NCBI GenBank assembly: GCA_015063785.1 | Contig: SVTM01000028.1 | Span: 1-37,326 of the forward strand | Direction of reading: 5' to 3' | From: Oscillospiraceae bacterium | Lineage (GTDB): Bacteria; Bacillota; Clostridia; Oscillospirales; CAG-382 | DNA length: 37,326 bases | Shown: piece after piece, positions 16,892 through 25,970 of the stretch | Layout of the letters: every line of letters starts with the position of its first letter | Position numbering within the stretch: position 1 is the first letter of the stretch | The notes under the pieces: generated by a model | What the model saw: the letters and a program-made list of their open reading frames with translations, nothing else | Database searches by the model: none | Told to the model about the DNA's origin: nothing | Translations under genes and position numbers: made by a program

Positions 16892-17632
16892 ATGAAAAAA
16901 ATATTTTTATCAGCTCTCATATTCCTTTTTCTTTGCGGTTGCACAACAAATGCACCGTACGTGAATCATATAACCGAAAACGGCATAACTTCTGATGAAG
17001 CAACCCTTGTTTCCATAACCGACAAATCCAAGGACACCCCCGACCTTGCCTTTGCCGAGGCGCTGGAGCAGATATTTGAGGACGACGAAAACGTATATTA
17101 CCTGCCCTGTATAATGAGCGAATATATAGTTGCCGAATATTCCGACGGAACAAAAGAAAGCATAAAATCTGCACTTTCGTCGGAAAAAGCCAAAATATCA
17201 GATCTTGACCGCTTCGGGGTATTCTATATAACTGAGTCCAAAGAGCACACCCACACGGAAAGCGAAAAAAACAACATGGTGGAGCACGAAGTTTTCGGCT
17301 ATTGCGGCAACACGATGACCACCGTCAGATGCCACGGCTTTGCCAAAGGACAAGAGGATTGGGAATATTCCTTCTGGGGCGGCGTTTCGGTGGGAATTTC
17401 AGATTTTCTGCGCCGGCTTGATTACAGCGAGGAGGTCTGCAAATGCCTTCCCGAATACACGGTTGACACCGAATTCGGACTTAACTATGGCATAAATCTT
17501 TCCGAAGGCTATGTGAGGCACGAGGGAAAGCAAGTCAGCCTTACAAAGGAACAGACAGAATACCTCAAGGGTGAAATAGAAAAAGTTTACGACGGTTACA
17601 AAAACGACAAGATCCCCGGCAGTAATTTATAA
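16892..17632 (+). CDS. Uncharacterised lipoprotein
   Basis: Exported lipoprotein of 246 residues with unknown function. The signal peptide 'MKKIFLSALIFLFLCGC' ends in a lipobox with Cys17 as the lipidation site. The ATG at 16892 has GGAG 8 nt upstream; longer in-frame starts lack a site. The mature part has 'YYLPCIMSEYIVAEYSDG' followed by 'ISDLDRFGVFYI' near residues 65-110, a sequence style I associate with small extracytoplasmic domains in Clostridia, but I cannot name the family. The rest is acidic and ends in a helical tail. It is divergent from the CARF-nuclease gene and closed by a strong terminator, so it is a single-gene unit. No functional link to the nuclease is shown. Confidence 0.8.
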   Translation: MKKIFLSALIFLFLCGCTTNAPYVNHITENGITSDEATLVSITDKSKDTPDLAFAEALEQIFEDDENVYYLPCIMSEYIVAEYSDGTKESIKSALSSEKAKISDLDRFGVFYITESKEHTHTESEKNNMVEHEVFGYCGNTMTTVRCHGFAKGQEDWEYSFWGGVSVGISDFLRRLDYSEEVCKCLPEYTVDTEFGLNYGINLSEGYVRHEGKQVSLTKEQTEYLKGEIEKVYDGYKNDKIPGSNL

Positions 17633-17638
17633 TTTTGC

Positions 17639-17675
17639 AAGAGTTGCCCCGAAAAATCGGAGCAACTCTTTTTTG
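17639..17675 (+). terminator. Terminator of the lipoprotein gene
   Basis: A 14-bp stem beginning AAGAGTTGCC and closing GCAACTCTT around an AAAA loop, with one mismatch, followed by TTTTTTG. Confidence 0.9.
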
Positions 17676-17677
17676 TC

Positions 17678-17706
17678 TTGAAAAATACACCAAAAAATGA
17701 TATATT
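17678..17706 (+). promoter_or_regulatory. SigA-type promoter of the ASCH gene
   Basis: TTGAAA (17678-17683), 17-nt spacer, TATATT (17701-17706), directly behind the preceding terminator. Confidence 0.8.
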
Positions 17707-17740
17707 GATATTACACCACAAAAAAGGAGGATCCGCACGC

Positions 17741-18091
17741 ATGAAGCACAATATGCGCCTGAAAAAAGATCCGTTCGAAAAGATCTGCGCAGGGAAGAAG
17801 ACCGTCGAGCTTCGCCTTTTTGACGAAAAGCGAAAAAATGTAAATGTCGGAGACACCATCGAATTTGAATGTCCCGATTTGGAAGGAAAAAACATAACAG
17901 TCCGTGTTTTGGCACTGCACCTTTTTGGCTCGTTCAGAGAACTTTATGCCACGATACCGCTCGAAAAATGCGGATATTGCAAGGACGAGGTAAAAAAAGC
18001 AAGCTACACCGACATGGAAGCCTATTATTCGGCAGAAGAACAGGCAAAATACGGCGTTGTGGGAATAGAATTTGAGCCGGAAAAGAAATAA
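17741..18091 (+). CDS. ASCH-domain protein
   Basis: Small cytoplasmic protein of 116 residues covering a single ASCH domain, a PUA-like fold linked to RNA or modified-nucleoside binding. The diagnostic start is 'DPFEKICAGKKTVELRLFDEK', followed by 'VGDTIEFE' and a C-terminal 'YSAEEQAKYGVVGIEFE' strand. In characterised relatives the Lys and Glu in 'GKKTVELR' line the active pocket; YqfB-type members are amidohydrolases acting on N4-acetylcytidine, but this one could equally bind RNA. ATG 17741 is preceded by GGAGG at 10 nt and the predicted transcript starts after the longer in-frame ATG at 17678, which excludes that start. A weak hairpin (ACTTTTC/GAAAAGT, 18097-18117) follows. Confidence 0.85.
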   Translation: MKHNMRLKKDPFEKICAGKKTVELRLFDEKRKNVNVGDTIEFECPDLEGKNITVRVLALHLFGSFRELYATIPLEKCGYCKDEVKKASYTDMEAYYSAEEQAKYGVVGIEFEPEKK

Positions 18092-18096
18092 TAAAA

Positions 18097-18117
18097 ACTT
18101 TTCAACAGCAGAAAAGT
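18097..18117 (+). terminator. Weak hairpin after the ASCH gene
   Basis: ACTTTTC and GAAAAGT form a 7-bp AT-rich stem with a 7-nt loop, 6 nt after the stop codon. There is no proper U-run, so it may only slow transcription. Confidence 0.35.
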
Positions 18118-18141
18118 GACAATTTTCAGCAAAATAATATA

Positions 18142-18170
18142 TTGCATTTGATAATAAAATATGGTACTAT
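18142..18170 (+). promoter_or_regulatory. Promoter of the first SLH/beta-helix gene
   Basis: TTGCAT (18142-18147), 17-nt spacer, TACTAT (18165-18170). Both boxes are one or two bases from consensus. Leader is about 30 nt with AAAGGAAA before the ATG. Confidence 0.65.
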
Positions 18171-18205
18171 GTTTTTGTAACACTTTTTTGAAAGGAAACA
18201 CAAAA

Positions 18206-21160
18206 ATGAAAAAACTGATTTCCATTATTCTTGCCGTGTGCATGGTGGTCCTTTGTGTTCCCGCGGTTTTGGCGGCAGACGAAGAAACAGCACGCGATAC
18301 TTTCGCTTGTCAGACAGTTCCTTTTCTGACACTCGGTGCATTTGAAGAAGACCACACGGGCTACGTCGATGCGGCAGAAGTTTTTGACGGCAAAAACGTC
18401 ATGGTTCTCAAACGCGACCTCAGCGAAAAGACCGCGACAGATTTCAACTACTACCATTGGTCCAAACCCCTGCCTGATGAAAACGGAAAGCCCATTCCCC
18501 TGTCAACCGCAAACTACATCGTTATCGAGTACTACTATTCCTCTCCTGACGAATCCCCCGCCCTTGTCGGCAACAAGATGGGATGGATCCAGGGACGCGT
18601 CTGCCGTGCCGAAAACACCGCAGAAGTAAAATCGTTTGACTGGGGCACCGAAATAACCTCCCGCAACGGCATGATCGCCAATAAATGGGACAAGCTGGTT
18701 CTTCCCGTTGACGAATACGTAAAAAGCACAAAAGACAGCCTTACAAAGAACGGCGACGAATACTATCTGCATCAGCTCAAGCTCTTCCCCCTTCAGAAGG
18801 ACATGGGCAAAAACGACAAGCTTTATTTCAGCACCATCACCTTCCAAAGCTGGGATCCCGATAAAGATTCGGGCATTTCCGAAAGAAGCGTCAGCTTCTA
18901 CGCGACTCCCGAAGCTTACACAAAGGGCGAGACTGCCATAAATACTATCAAGCTGAAAGACCTTGAAAATATCACCATTCCCGAATATTCCGTCACCCCT
19001 CCCGAACACCATAAGTTCAAGCAGTGGAAGAGCGTGAAAACAGGAAAGATATATTCTCCCGGCGCCACTTATCAGTTCCTTATTGGCCAAGACGATGTGT
19101 ATATTCCCGTTTTTGACGTAGCTGTCGATCTTTCAAAGTTCGAAAGCTCGTACATCAACGGCTACGAGGACGGCACCTTCAAGCCCCAGAACAACATAAC
19201 ACGCGCCGAAGCCTGCAAGATCATTGCTTCTCTTGTCGATCCCACGGGCAAACTTTCGGGCGGCACTTCTTCTTATGAGGATGTGAAACCGGACGATTGG
19301 TTCTACGGCTCGGTGACCGCGCTCGAAAAGCTTGGTGCCGTGCAGAAAGTTTTCGGCGGAAAGCTTCTTCCTTCCGAAAAAATCACCCGAGAACAGTTTG
19401 TTCAGCTTATATACGCTGTGTGCGACACCGAAATGGACAGCATGAAGCTGACCTACCTCTCGGACGTCGACGCCAAAGCAAACTATTTTGAAGCAGTAAT
19501 GTTCTCGGTGGCAAAGGGGCTTGTAACAGGCTACGAGGACGGCACCTTCAAGCCCGACAACCAGATAACAAGAGCCGAAGCCGTAACCGTTATCAACAGA
19601 ATGCTCGGCAGAGAATGGAACGGTGCAGGAGATGCAAAATTTTCCGACATTTCCGACCATTGGGCAAAAGGTCAGATCATTGCCTCCGCCTCATCAAAGG
19701 CAGACGGAACCTGGGCGATAAAAACCACCGAAAAGGAATACGTTCTCGAAGGATCGAGCGCCAAGGATTACATCATGGCACTCCACACCCAGTCAAAGAA
19801 CCTCTCGGGCGATGCCATTCGCCGCGGAATCGACACCGTTTCCGAGCAGATGAAAAAAGACATCCTGGGAACCCCCAATACGGCAGAGCTTTATCCCGAC
19901 AGAATCGGCAAAAATACGTATTACGTTTCCGAAAAGAACGGTAATGACGCAAACGACGGCAAAACCCCCGAAACGGCAGTAAAGACAATTCAGGGCCTTA
20001 CAAAAAGACTTCGCTTCCCCGGCAAGGGCACTGCAATTCTTTTTGAGCGCGGGGGTACCTACCGCGGACAGGTGGCAGTTACAGGCGGCGTAACCTACGG
20101 TTCGTACGGCGAAGGCGACAAGCCCGTCATATCCGGCTCGAAGAAAAACTACGCCGACGCTTCCCTTTGGTCAGAAACCGATATCAAAAACGTATATAAG
20201 CTCAACGAAAGTATTTCAAACGTCGGTATTATCGTGTTTGACCATGCGGATGATGCCCACGGAAACTACGACGGACTTTACGGTCAAAACCGCATATTTG
20301 GCAAAAACATCACCTCGTATATCGAGCTTGAAAAAGACCTCGAATTTTTCTCGTGCGAAAACACTCTTTATCTCTGCAGCACAGAAGGTAACCCCGGCTC
20401 ACGTTTTACGGATATCGAGATCGGAACCCGCGTTGACATTTTTGATGGCGCGGCATCCGACATTCTCTTTGACAATCTCCATATCAAGCACACCGGTGCC
20501 CACGGTATCGGCCTTGGCTCGGGCGACAACGTCGTTATAACAAACTGCGAATTTTCGTGGCTTGGAGGCTCGCTTCTCGGAAGCTACGGCGGCACCACCA
20601 CTCAGTATGGCAACGCCGTTGAGCTTTATGGCAACTGCGACGGGTATTACGTCAAGAACTGCTGGATGTATCAGATCTATGACACCGCTATCACCCACCA
20701 GGGCAAAAACCTGAACATGAAAAACATCGAATATTCGAGCAATCTGATGGAATATTGCCACTGGTCAATCGAAAGCTGGATGACCCAGCCCGACAGCAAG
20801 GGGTCGCTTCACAACTATGCCGCAAACTACAACGTAATGCGCAACAGCGGCTACGGTTGGGGTACCATCGTAACAAAGCGTCCTTTGAACTCGATGCTTT
20901 ACACCACCTATAACTTCAAGGTAGAAAGCAGCAACCTCAGCAGCAAATACAATATTCTCGACCGTTGCACAGGATATCTCATCAACATAGACGAAAACGC
21001 CAAGGAAGATTTCAGCTGTCACATCTATGTTCAGGACGAAGGCATGCTTCTCGGCGGACTCAGAGGCAAGGAAACAAACGCAGGCCTTGACGCTCCCATT
21101 CTTCTCAACAAGCATATGGAAGACGAATCACCCGTTTTTGTTCTTATCCCAAAGAAATAA
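18206..21160 (+). CDS. Secreted SLH-domain protein with C-terminal parallel beta-helix (copy 1)
   Basis: Exported surface protein of 984 residues. The signal peptide 'MKKLISIILAVCMVVLCV' ends near 'AVLAA'. Residues 30-300 look like a beta-sandwich module of carbohydrate-binding style, with no family I can name. Residues about 315-495 hold S-layer homology repeats: 'YINGYEDGTFKPQNNITRAE', a middle repeat starting 'YEDVKPDDWFYGSV', and 'VTGYEDGTFKPDNQITRAE', then 'FSDISDHWAKG'. These anchor proteins to secondary cell-wall polymers. From about 570 'YYVSEKNGNDANDGKTPET' opens a right-handed beta-helix of the pectate-lyase-like type, with Asn-rich coils such as 'NCEFSWLGGSLLG' and 'YGNAVELYGNCDGYYVKNC'. 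SLH repeats are internal rather than terminal. It is a lyase, hydrolase or adhesin candidate; no catalytic residues could be assigned. A close paralog follows. Confidence 0.88.
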   Translation: MKKLISIILAVCMVVLCVPAVLAADEETARDTFACQTVPFLTLGAFEEDHTGYVDAAEVFDGKNVMVLKRDLSEKTATDFNYYHWSKPLPDENGKPIPLSTANYIVIEYYYSSPDESPALVGNKMGWIQGRVCRAENTAEVKSFDWGTEITSRNGMIANKWDKLVLPVDEYVKSTKDSLTKNGDEYYLHQLKLFPLQKDMGKNDKLYFSTITFQSWDPDKDSGISERSVSFYATPEAYTKGETAINTIKLKDLENITIPEYSVTPPEHHKFKQWKSVKTGKIYSPGATYQFLIGQDDVYIPVFDVAVDLSKFESSYINGYEDGTFKPQNNITRAEACKIIASLVDPTGKLSGGTSSYEDVKPDDWFYGSVTALEKLGAVQKVFGGKLLPSEKITREQFVQLIYAVCDTEMDSMKLTYLSDVDAKANYFEAVMFSVAKGLVTGYEDGTFKPDNQITRAEAVTVINRMLGREWNGAGDAKFSDISDHWAKGQIIASASSKADGTWAIKTTEKEYVLEGSSAKDYIMALHTQSKNLSGDAIRRGIDTVSEQMKKDILGTPNTAELYPDRIGKNTYYVSEKNGNDANDGKTPETAVKTIQGLTKRLRFPGKGTAILFERGGTYRGQVAVTGGVTYGSYGEGDKPVISGSKKNYADASLWSETDIKNVYKLNESISNVGIIVFDHADDAHGNYDGLYGQNRIFGKNITSYIELEKDLEFFSCENTLYLCSTEGNPGSRFTDIEIGTRVDIFDGAASDILFDNLHIKHTGAHGIGLGSGDNVVITNCEFSWLGGSLLGSYGGTTTQYGNAVELYGNCDGYYVKNCWMYQIYDTAITHQGKNLNMKNIEYSSNLMEYCHWSIESWMTQPDSKGSLHNYAANYNVMRNSGYGWGTIVTKRPLNSMLYTTYNFKVESSNLSSKYNILDRCTGYLINIDENAKEDFSCHIYVQDEGMLLGGLRGKETNAGLDAPILLNKHMEDESPVFVLIPKK

Positions 21161-21173
21161 CAAAAATAGTCTG

Positions 21174-21210
21174 CGGCGGCACTTCTTTGAAAGTGCCGCC
21201 GTGTTTTTTT
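21174..21210 (+). terminator. Terminator after SLH copy 1
   Basis: An 11-bp perfect stem CGGCGGCACTT/AAGTGCCGCCG with a 6-nt loop, followed two bases later by T7. Confidence 0.95.
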
Positions 21211-21346
21211 GTTAACCTGTGCCAATTTTTGAAATGCGCGTTTTTGTATTATTATTGCGTGTTATTCATATTGAAAATGTGCAAAAACGCTGTTATAATC
21301 AGCTTATACATTTTGTCATTATCCTTGCACAAAATGATAATAAATA

Positions 21347-21375
21347 TTGATTTTTTGGGATACACGAGATATAAT
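21347..21375 (+). promoter_or_regulatory. Promoter of the second SLH/beta-helix gene
   Basis: TTGATT (21347-21352), 17-nt spacer, TATAAT (21370-21375). It is stronger than the promoter of copy 1. The preceding 130 bp are AT-rich and hold nothing else I recognise. Confidence 0.82.
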
Positions 21376-21429
21376 GTAATCAGATGTATAATCCCGGAAA
21401 TCTCAGTAAAGAATTAGGAGGACACATTT

Positions 21430-24390
21430 ATGGCAAATCAAAAAATGAAAAAAGTGCTCTCGGTTTTCCTGGCGATAAGCATGTTGATCCTTTGCATGCC
21501 TGCCGTTTTTGCCGCAGAAGAAAAAGTGTCGGACGCTTTTGCACAGCAGACCGTTTCCGCTTTGTCACTCGGCGCCTTTGAGGGCGACACGTCGGGCTAT
21601 ATCGGCTCGCTCGAATCTTTCGACGGCAAAGCTGTCAGAAGCCTCAAGCGAGACGGCAAGACCAATACTTCCACAAATTTCAACTATTTTCATTATTCCA
21701 CTCCGCTTCCCGACGACAACGGAAACCCCATTCCCCTGTCGACGGCAAACTATATCGTTATTGAATACTACTATGCTTCTCCCGATGAATCTCCTGCCCT
21801 TGTCGGCAACAAGATGGGCTGGATCCAGGGCAGAGTAACGTCCGGAAACAGATTTGCCGAATACATAGAGTTCGCATGGAACACTCGTGTGATGTCGCGT
21901 AACGGCATGGTGGCAAACAAGTGGGACAAGCTGGTGCTTCCCTTTGACGAAAGCCTCGGAAACACAAAGGACAATACCCTGCGTCGCGGCGAAGTATATC
22001 TGCAGCAGCTCAAGTTTTATCCCCTCGAAAAGGATATGGGCAAAGACGACGCTTTGTACATAAGCTCAGTCACTTTCCAAAGCTGGGATCCCGATACCGA
22101 CCCCGGATTTACCGAAAGAAACGTCAGCTTCTATGCATCACTCGAAGATTACGAAAAGGGCGCAGCCCCTGCCAAGACCGTCAAGGTCAAGGATCTTGAA
22201 TATATCACCATCCCCGAATTTTCGTCTGCTCTTCCCGAGAACATGGCTTTCAAGGAATGGCAGAGCGTAAAGACCGACAAGATCTGTTCTCCCGGCACGT
22301 CCTATCAGTTCTGCCTTGGCCAGGATGATATATACGTTCCCGTTTTCGAAGTATCTGCTGATTTTTCGAACTGCGAAACCTCGTACGTCAACGGATATGA
22401 GGACGGTACCTTCAAGCCCCAGAACAATATAACACGTGCCGAAGCCTGCAAGATCATTGCTTCCCTCGTTGACCCCACAGGCAAGCTTTCGGGCGGCGCT
22501 TCCTCTTATCAGGATATAAAGCCCGAGGATTGGTTCTACTCTTCTGTCACCTCTCTTGAAAAGCTCGGTGCGGTGCAAAAAGTTTTCGCCGAAAAACTTC
22601 TGCCCTCCGAAAAGATCACCCGTAAAGAGTTCGTTCAGCTCATCTACGCAGTATCAGGCTCGGAAGCAGGCAATCTGAAACTTTCATACTTCTCGGACGT
22701 AAATTCCAAATCAGACTATTTTGAAGCTGTTATGTTTGCCAGCGCCAAAGGATTTGTCAACGGCTACGAGGACGGCACTTTCAAGCCCAACAATGAAATA
22801 ACAAGAGCCGAAGCTGTAACTGTTATCAACAGAATGCTCGGCAGAGAATGGAACGGCGCAGGAGATACAAAGTTCTCTGACATTTCCGATCACTGGGCAA
22901 AAGGTCAAATCATCGCCTCCGCCTCGTCAAAGGCAGACGGCACCTGGACGCTTAAGACCGCAGAAAAAGAATACGTTCTCGAAGGCGCAAGCGCAAAGGA
23001 CTACATCACCGCTCTTCACACCCAGTCCAAAAACCTCACCGGTGATGCCATCCGCCGCGGAATTGACACCATCTCCGAGCAGATGAAAAAAGATATCCTG
23101 GGAACCCCCAATACCACCGAGCTCTACGCTGACAGAATCGGCAAAAACGTATATTACATTTCCGAAAAGAACGGCAACGATGCCAACGACGGAAAAACTC
23201 CCGCCACAGCATTAAAGACTATTCAGGGACTTATGTCAAAGCTCCGCTTCCCCGGCAAGGGCACGGCGATCCTCTTTGAACGCGGCGGCACCTACCGCGG
23301 ATCTTTGACGGTAAATACAGGCCTCACCTACGGCTCGTACGGAGAGGGCGAAAAACCAATCATTTCGGGCTCGAACAAAAACTACGCTGACCCCAATCTC
23401 TGGGTCGAAACAGATACCCCCAACGTGTACAGACTGACCGATGCCCTCACCAACGTAGGTATCATCGTCTTTGACCACGCAGACAACGCCCACGGAAACT
23501 ACGACGGACTTTACGGTCAGCCCCGTATCTTTAACAAAAACATCGCAACCTACAAAGAGCTTTCGAAGGATCTCGAATTTTTCTCGTGCGCAAACACCCT
23601 CTATCTCTGCAGCACGGGTGGCAACCCCGGATCGAGATTTAAGGACATTGAGATCGGAACACGTACCGACCTCTTTGACGGCGGCGCATCTGACATCGTC
23701 ATCGACAATCTCCACTTCAAGCACACAGGCTCCCACGCGATAGGCCTTGGCTCGGGTGACAACGTCGTTGTAACAAACTGCGAATTCTCGTGGCTTGGCG
23801 GCTCGCTTCTCGGAAACTACGGCGAAACCACCACTCAGTATGGAAACGCCGTTGAGCTTTACGGCAACTGCGACGGTTATTACGTAAGAAACTGCTGGAT
23901 GTACCAGATCTACGACACCGCCATCACCCATCAGGGCAAAAACCTGAATATGAAAAATATTCAATACGAAGAAAACCTCATGGAATATTGCCACTGGGCA
24001 ATAGAGTGCTGGATGACACAGCCGGACAGCAAAGGTTCGCTTAACAACTATTCCGCAAATTACAACGTGATGCGCAACGGCGGCTACGGTTGGGGCACCA
24101 TCGTAACAAAGCGTCCTTCAACCTCGATGCTTTATGCCACCTACTCCCTTGACGTTCCAAGCAGCAATCTCACCAGTAAATACAACGTGCTCGACCGCTG
24201 TGCAGGCTATTTGATAAACTATGCGGAAAGCGCAAAGGAAGATTTCAGCTGTCACATCTACGTTCAGGACGAGGGTATGATACTTGGCGGACTCAGAGGC
24301 AAGGCGGCAAATGCTGATGCTGAATCCCCCTTCCTGCTCAACAAACACATGAAAGACGAATCTCCCGTCTTCGTTCTCATAACCAAATAA
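21430..24390 (+). CDS. Secreted SLH-domain protein with C-terminal parallel beta-helix (copy 2)
   Basis: Paralog of the preceding gene, 986 residues, same architecture throughout: signal peptide ('KKVLSVFLAISMLILCM' ending near 'VFAAEE'), N-terminal beta-rich module, internal SLH repeats ('YVNGYEDGTFKPQNNITRAE', 'FVNGYEDGTFKPNNEITRAE', 'FSDISDHWAKG') and a beta-helix opened by 'YYISEKNGNDANDGKTPAT'. The two proteins align end to end without large gaps and are mostly identical, with the SLH and beta-helix parts closest and the N-terminal module more diverged. AGGAGG lies 7 nt before the ATG. Differences such as 'SYGGTTTQYGNAVEL' versus 'NYGETTTQYGNAVEL' are conservative, so both copies look functional. 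Separate promoters and terminators allow independent expression. Confidence 0.88.
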   Translation: MANQKMKKVLSVFLAISMLILCMPAVFAAEEKVSDAFAQQTVSALSLGAFEGDTSGYIGSLESFDGKAVRSLKRDGKTNTSTNFNYFHYSTPLPDDNGNPIPLSTANYIVIEYYYASPDESPALVGNKMGWIQGRVTSGNRFAEYIEFAWNTRVMSRNGMVANKWDKLVLPFDESLGNTKDNTLRRGEVYLQQLKFYPLEKDMGKDDALYISSVTFQSWDPDTDPGFTERNVSFYASLEDYEKGAAPAKTVKVKDLEYITIPEFSSALPENMAFKEWQSVKTDKICSPGTSYQFCLGQDDIYVPVFEVSADFSNCETSYVNGYEDGTFKPQNNITRAEACKIIASLVDPTGKLSGGASSYQDIKPEDWFYSSVTSLEKLGAVQKVFAEKLLPSEKITRKEFVQLIYAVSGSEAGNLKLSYFSDVNSKSDYFEAVMFASAKGFVNGYEDGTFKPNNEITRAEAVTVINRMLGREWNGAGDTKFSDISDHWAKGQIIASASSKADGTWTLKTAEKEYVLEGASAKDYITALHTQSKNLTGDAIRRGIDTISEQMKKDILGTPNTTELYADRIGKNVYYISEKNGNDANDGKTPATALKTIQGLMSKLRFPGKGTAILFERGGTYRGSLTVNTGLTYGSYGEGEKPIISGSNKNYADPNLWVETDTPNVYRLTDALTNVGIIVFDHADNAHGNYDGLYGQPRIFNKNIATYKELSKDLEFFSCANTLYLCSTGGNPGSRFKDIEIGTRTDLFDGGASDIVIDNLHFKHTGSHAIGLGSGDNVVVTNCEFSWLGGSLLGNYGETTTQYGNAVELYGNCDGYYVRNCWMYQIYDTAITHQGKNLNMKNIQYEENLMEYCHWAIECWMTQPDSKGSLNNYSANYNVMRNGGYGWGTIVTKRPSTSMLYATYSLDVPSSNLTSKYNVLDRCAGYLINYAESAKEDFSCHIYVQDEGMILGGLRGKAANADAESPFLLNKHMKDESPVFVLITK

Positions 24391-24396
24391 AAAAGT

Positions 24397-24431
24397 ACGG
24401 AGCTGTAAAGAATCTTTACAGCTCCGTTTTT
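24397..24431. terminator. Bidirectional terminator between SLH copy 2 and GH27 gene
   Basis: A perfect 14-bp stem ACGGAGCTGTAAAG/CTTTACAGCTCCGT with an AAT loop, T6 on the plus side and an A-rich flank on the other. Confidence 0.93.
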
Positions 24432-24433
24432 TG

Positions 24434-25870
24434 TTATTCTGCTTTTGTTGCTTTGAAAACTCTTACCGTGTGCGGATACATATCAAAAACAATACGGTCA
24501 CGGGTGGTCTGGTCTTCTTTTTTCCACACGTCGCGGATAACGCAGGTCTCGTCAAGATGGATAACAAGGTTTTCGTGGGTCTCGCCAAGATTGAAAGCGG
24601 CATAGGCAAAGTTTCCGTCCGAAAGCTTTTTCTTAAAGATATGCACGCATTTTTTGTCCTGTTCAAACATCATAACGGGGCGGGCAGGATAAAAAGCCGA
24701 ATCCTGGTTGATGGCAATGATCTCCTCGTTGCAATACATCGAAAGCTCGAATTCGCTCATATCCTCGAAGGTGGACGAAAGCTGAATGGGCGAGCACATA
24801 AAGGCGCGCAGAGTGTAGGCACAAAGCTCTTCATCCTCGTTGAACTTGCTCTTGCCCTCCTTTCGATATTTTCCGTTGCCCACGTCGAGCATATCAAGGT
24901 CAAAGAAATGCCCCTTTTGCACGTCATAGATAAATCCGAAATATGAACGGTAGATATTTATAAAATTATCCCACGCCGCCCAGGAATCCTGGTTGCAACG
25001 ATAACTGTTGCAATAGCGGCTCCAATAGGTGATATAATCGTGAGATGCCGAAACTGTAACGCAAAAGCCAAAGTCACGTTCGGATTTCACAAGCTCGCGG
25101 CGCATATATTCGGCATTGGTCGGGTCGCAGGGCGCCCAGTCGTATTTGAGGTAGTCAAATCCCCATTCTGTCCACTGTGCCACGTTGTTCTTTTCCTTGC
25201 GGATCTTGCCAACGCCCGTGTTGGTTATGGCAAAAAGCTCGTCGGGCTCGCCCACAGTGCATCCGGGAATATGATCAAACTCTTTTGGACAGCCCCACGC
25301 TCTTAACATAGGAGTGGAATATATACCGCATTTAAGCCCGAGCGAGTGTATCTTGTCGCACATTTTCTTCATGTCGGGGAATTTTTCGTTTGGCATAATA
25401 GCATCGTGCTTTCCGCCGTATTCATTTTGCCAGCCAGAATCGCAGTTTACATAGCTGTAACCGTATTCGGCAATTCCCGTTTCAACCATTCTGTCGGCAA
25501 CCTGCTCGATATTTTCCTGCGATACGTCCGAATCATACGCATTCCAGCTGGTAAAGCCGAGAAGAGGGGTGAGAAGTATGGCGTTTTCTTTTATTTCAAA
25601 GGTAACCTTTTTCTCTGCCTTTCCGTGGGCGTTCTCGGCGGTGAAAGTGACGATGTATTCGCCCTCGCATTCCGCTTTTCCCGTAACGATGCCGTTTTCA
25701 AGGACAAGTCCCGTCGGAAGACCGACAGCACCGTATTTTATCGGCCGCTCACCTGTGACAGGCACGCGAAGAATAACGGGCTTTTTGGGGGAAGCACCGA
25801 AAAGATCGGGCAGATTTATATGTGGAGCCCCCACAAAGGGTTTTGCTGTGGCGATTTGGGTATATCTCAT
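24434..25870 (-). CDS. GH27-family glycosidase (alpha-galactosidase-like) with N-terminal Ig-like domain
   Basis: Retaining exo-glycosidase of 478 residues, related to alpha-galactosidases, beta-L-arabinopyranosidases and alpha-N-acetylgalactosaminidases. Residues 1-95 resemble a putative Ig-like module ('GLPTGLVLENGIVTGKAECE'). The GH27 barrel starts at 'PLLGFTSWNAYDSDVSQE' near 102 and has 'YVNCDSGWQ' near 140, the nucleophile Asp244 in 'GFDYLKYDWAPCD', the likely acid/base Asp295 in 'YRCNQDSWAAW', and 'FFDLDMLDVGNG' near 322. The usual Cys after the nucleophile is replaced by Trp. No signal peptide is seen, so it is intracellular. ATG 25870 follows AAGGAGG by 8 nt. A divergent AraC-type regulator with a direct-repeat operator in between suggests sugar-induced activation. 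Confidence 0.85.
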   Translation of the reverse strand: MRYTQIATAKPFVGAPHINLPDLFGASPKKPVILRVPVTGERPIKYGAVGLPTGLVLENGIVTGKAECEGEYIVTFTAENAHGKAEKKVTFEIKENAILLTPLLGFTSWNAYDSDVSQENIEQVADRMVETGIAEYGYSYVNCDSGWQNEYGGKHDAIMPNEKFPDMKKMCDKIHSLGLKCGIYSTPMLRAWGCPKEFDHIPGCTVGEPDELFAITNTGVGKIRKEKNNVAQWTEWGFDYLKYDWAPCDPTNAEYMRRELVKSERDFGFCVTVSASHDYITYWSRYCNSYRCNQDSWAAWDNFINIYRSYFGFIYDVQKGHFFDLDMLDVGNGKYRKEGKSKFNEDEELCAYTLRAFMCSPIQLSSTFEDMSEFELSMYCNEEIIAINQDSAFYPARPVMMFEQDKKCVHIFKKKLSDGNFAYAAFNLGETHENLVIHLDETCVIRDVWKKEDQTTRDRIVFDMYPHTVRVFKATKAE

Positions 25871-25893
25871 TTTTAATACCTCCTTTTTTTCTG

Positions 25894-25899
25894 ATTATA
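25894..25899 (-). promoter_or_regulatory. -10 box of the GH27 gene, with no good -35
   Basis: TATAAT on the minus strand (25899-25894). The -35 position (25922-25917) reads GTATTT, far from consensus, as in activator-dependent promoters. The direct repeat at 25928-25957 lies just upstream of it. Confidence 0.7.
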
Positions 25900-25922
25900 C
25901 GGCAAAACAAGAGCAAAATACA

Positions 25923-25952
25923 TTGACAAATCATAGTGTTATATAGTAAAAT
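25923..25952 (+). promoter_or_regulatory. Promoter of the AraC-type regulator gene
   Basis: TTGACA (25923-25928), 18-nt spacer, TAAAAT (25947-25952). It overlaps both halves of the direct repeat, which would permit autorepression. Confidence 0.6.
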
Positions 25953-25957
25953 CATAG
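25928..25957. promoter_or_regulatory. 21-bp-spaced direct repeat, candidate AraC-family operator
   Basis: AAATCATAG occurs at 25928-25936 and again at 25949-25957, exactly 21 bp apart, two helical turns. AraC-type proteins bind such direct half-sites, and the site abuts the -35 position of the GH27 promoter. Confidence 0.7.
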
Positions 25958-25970
25958 GTGGGTGATGAAA

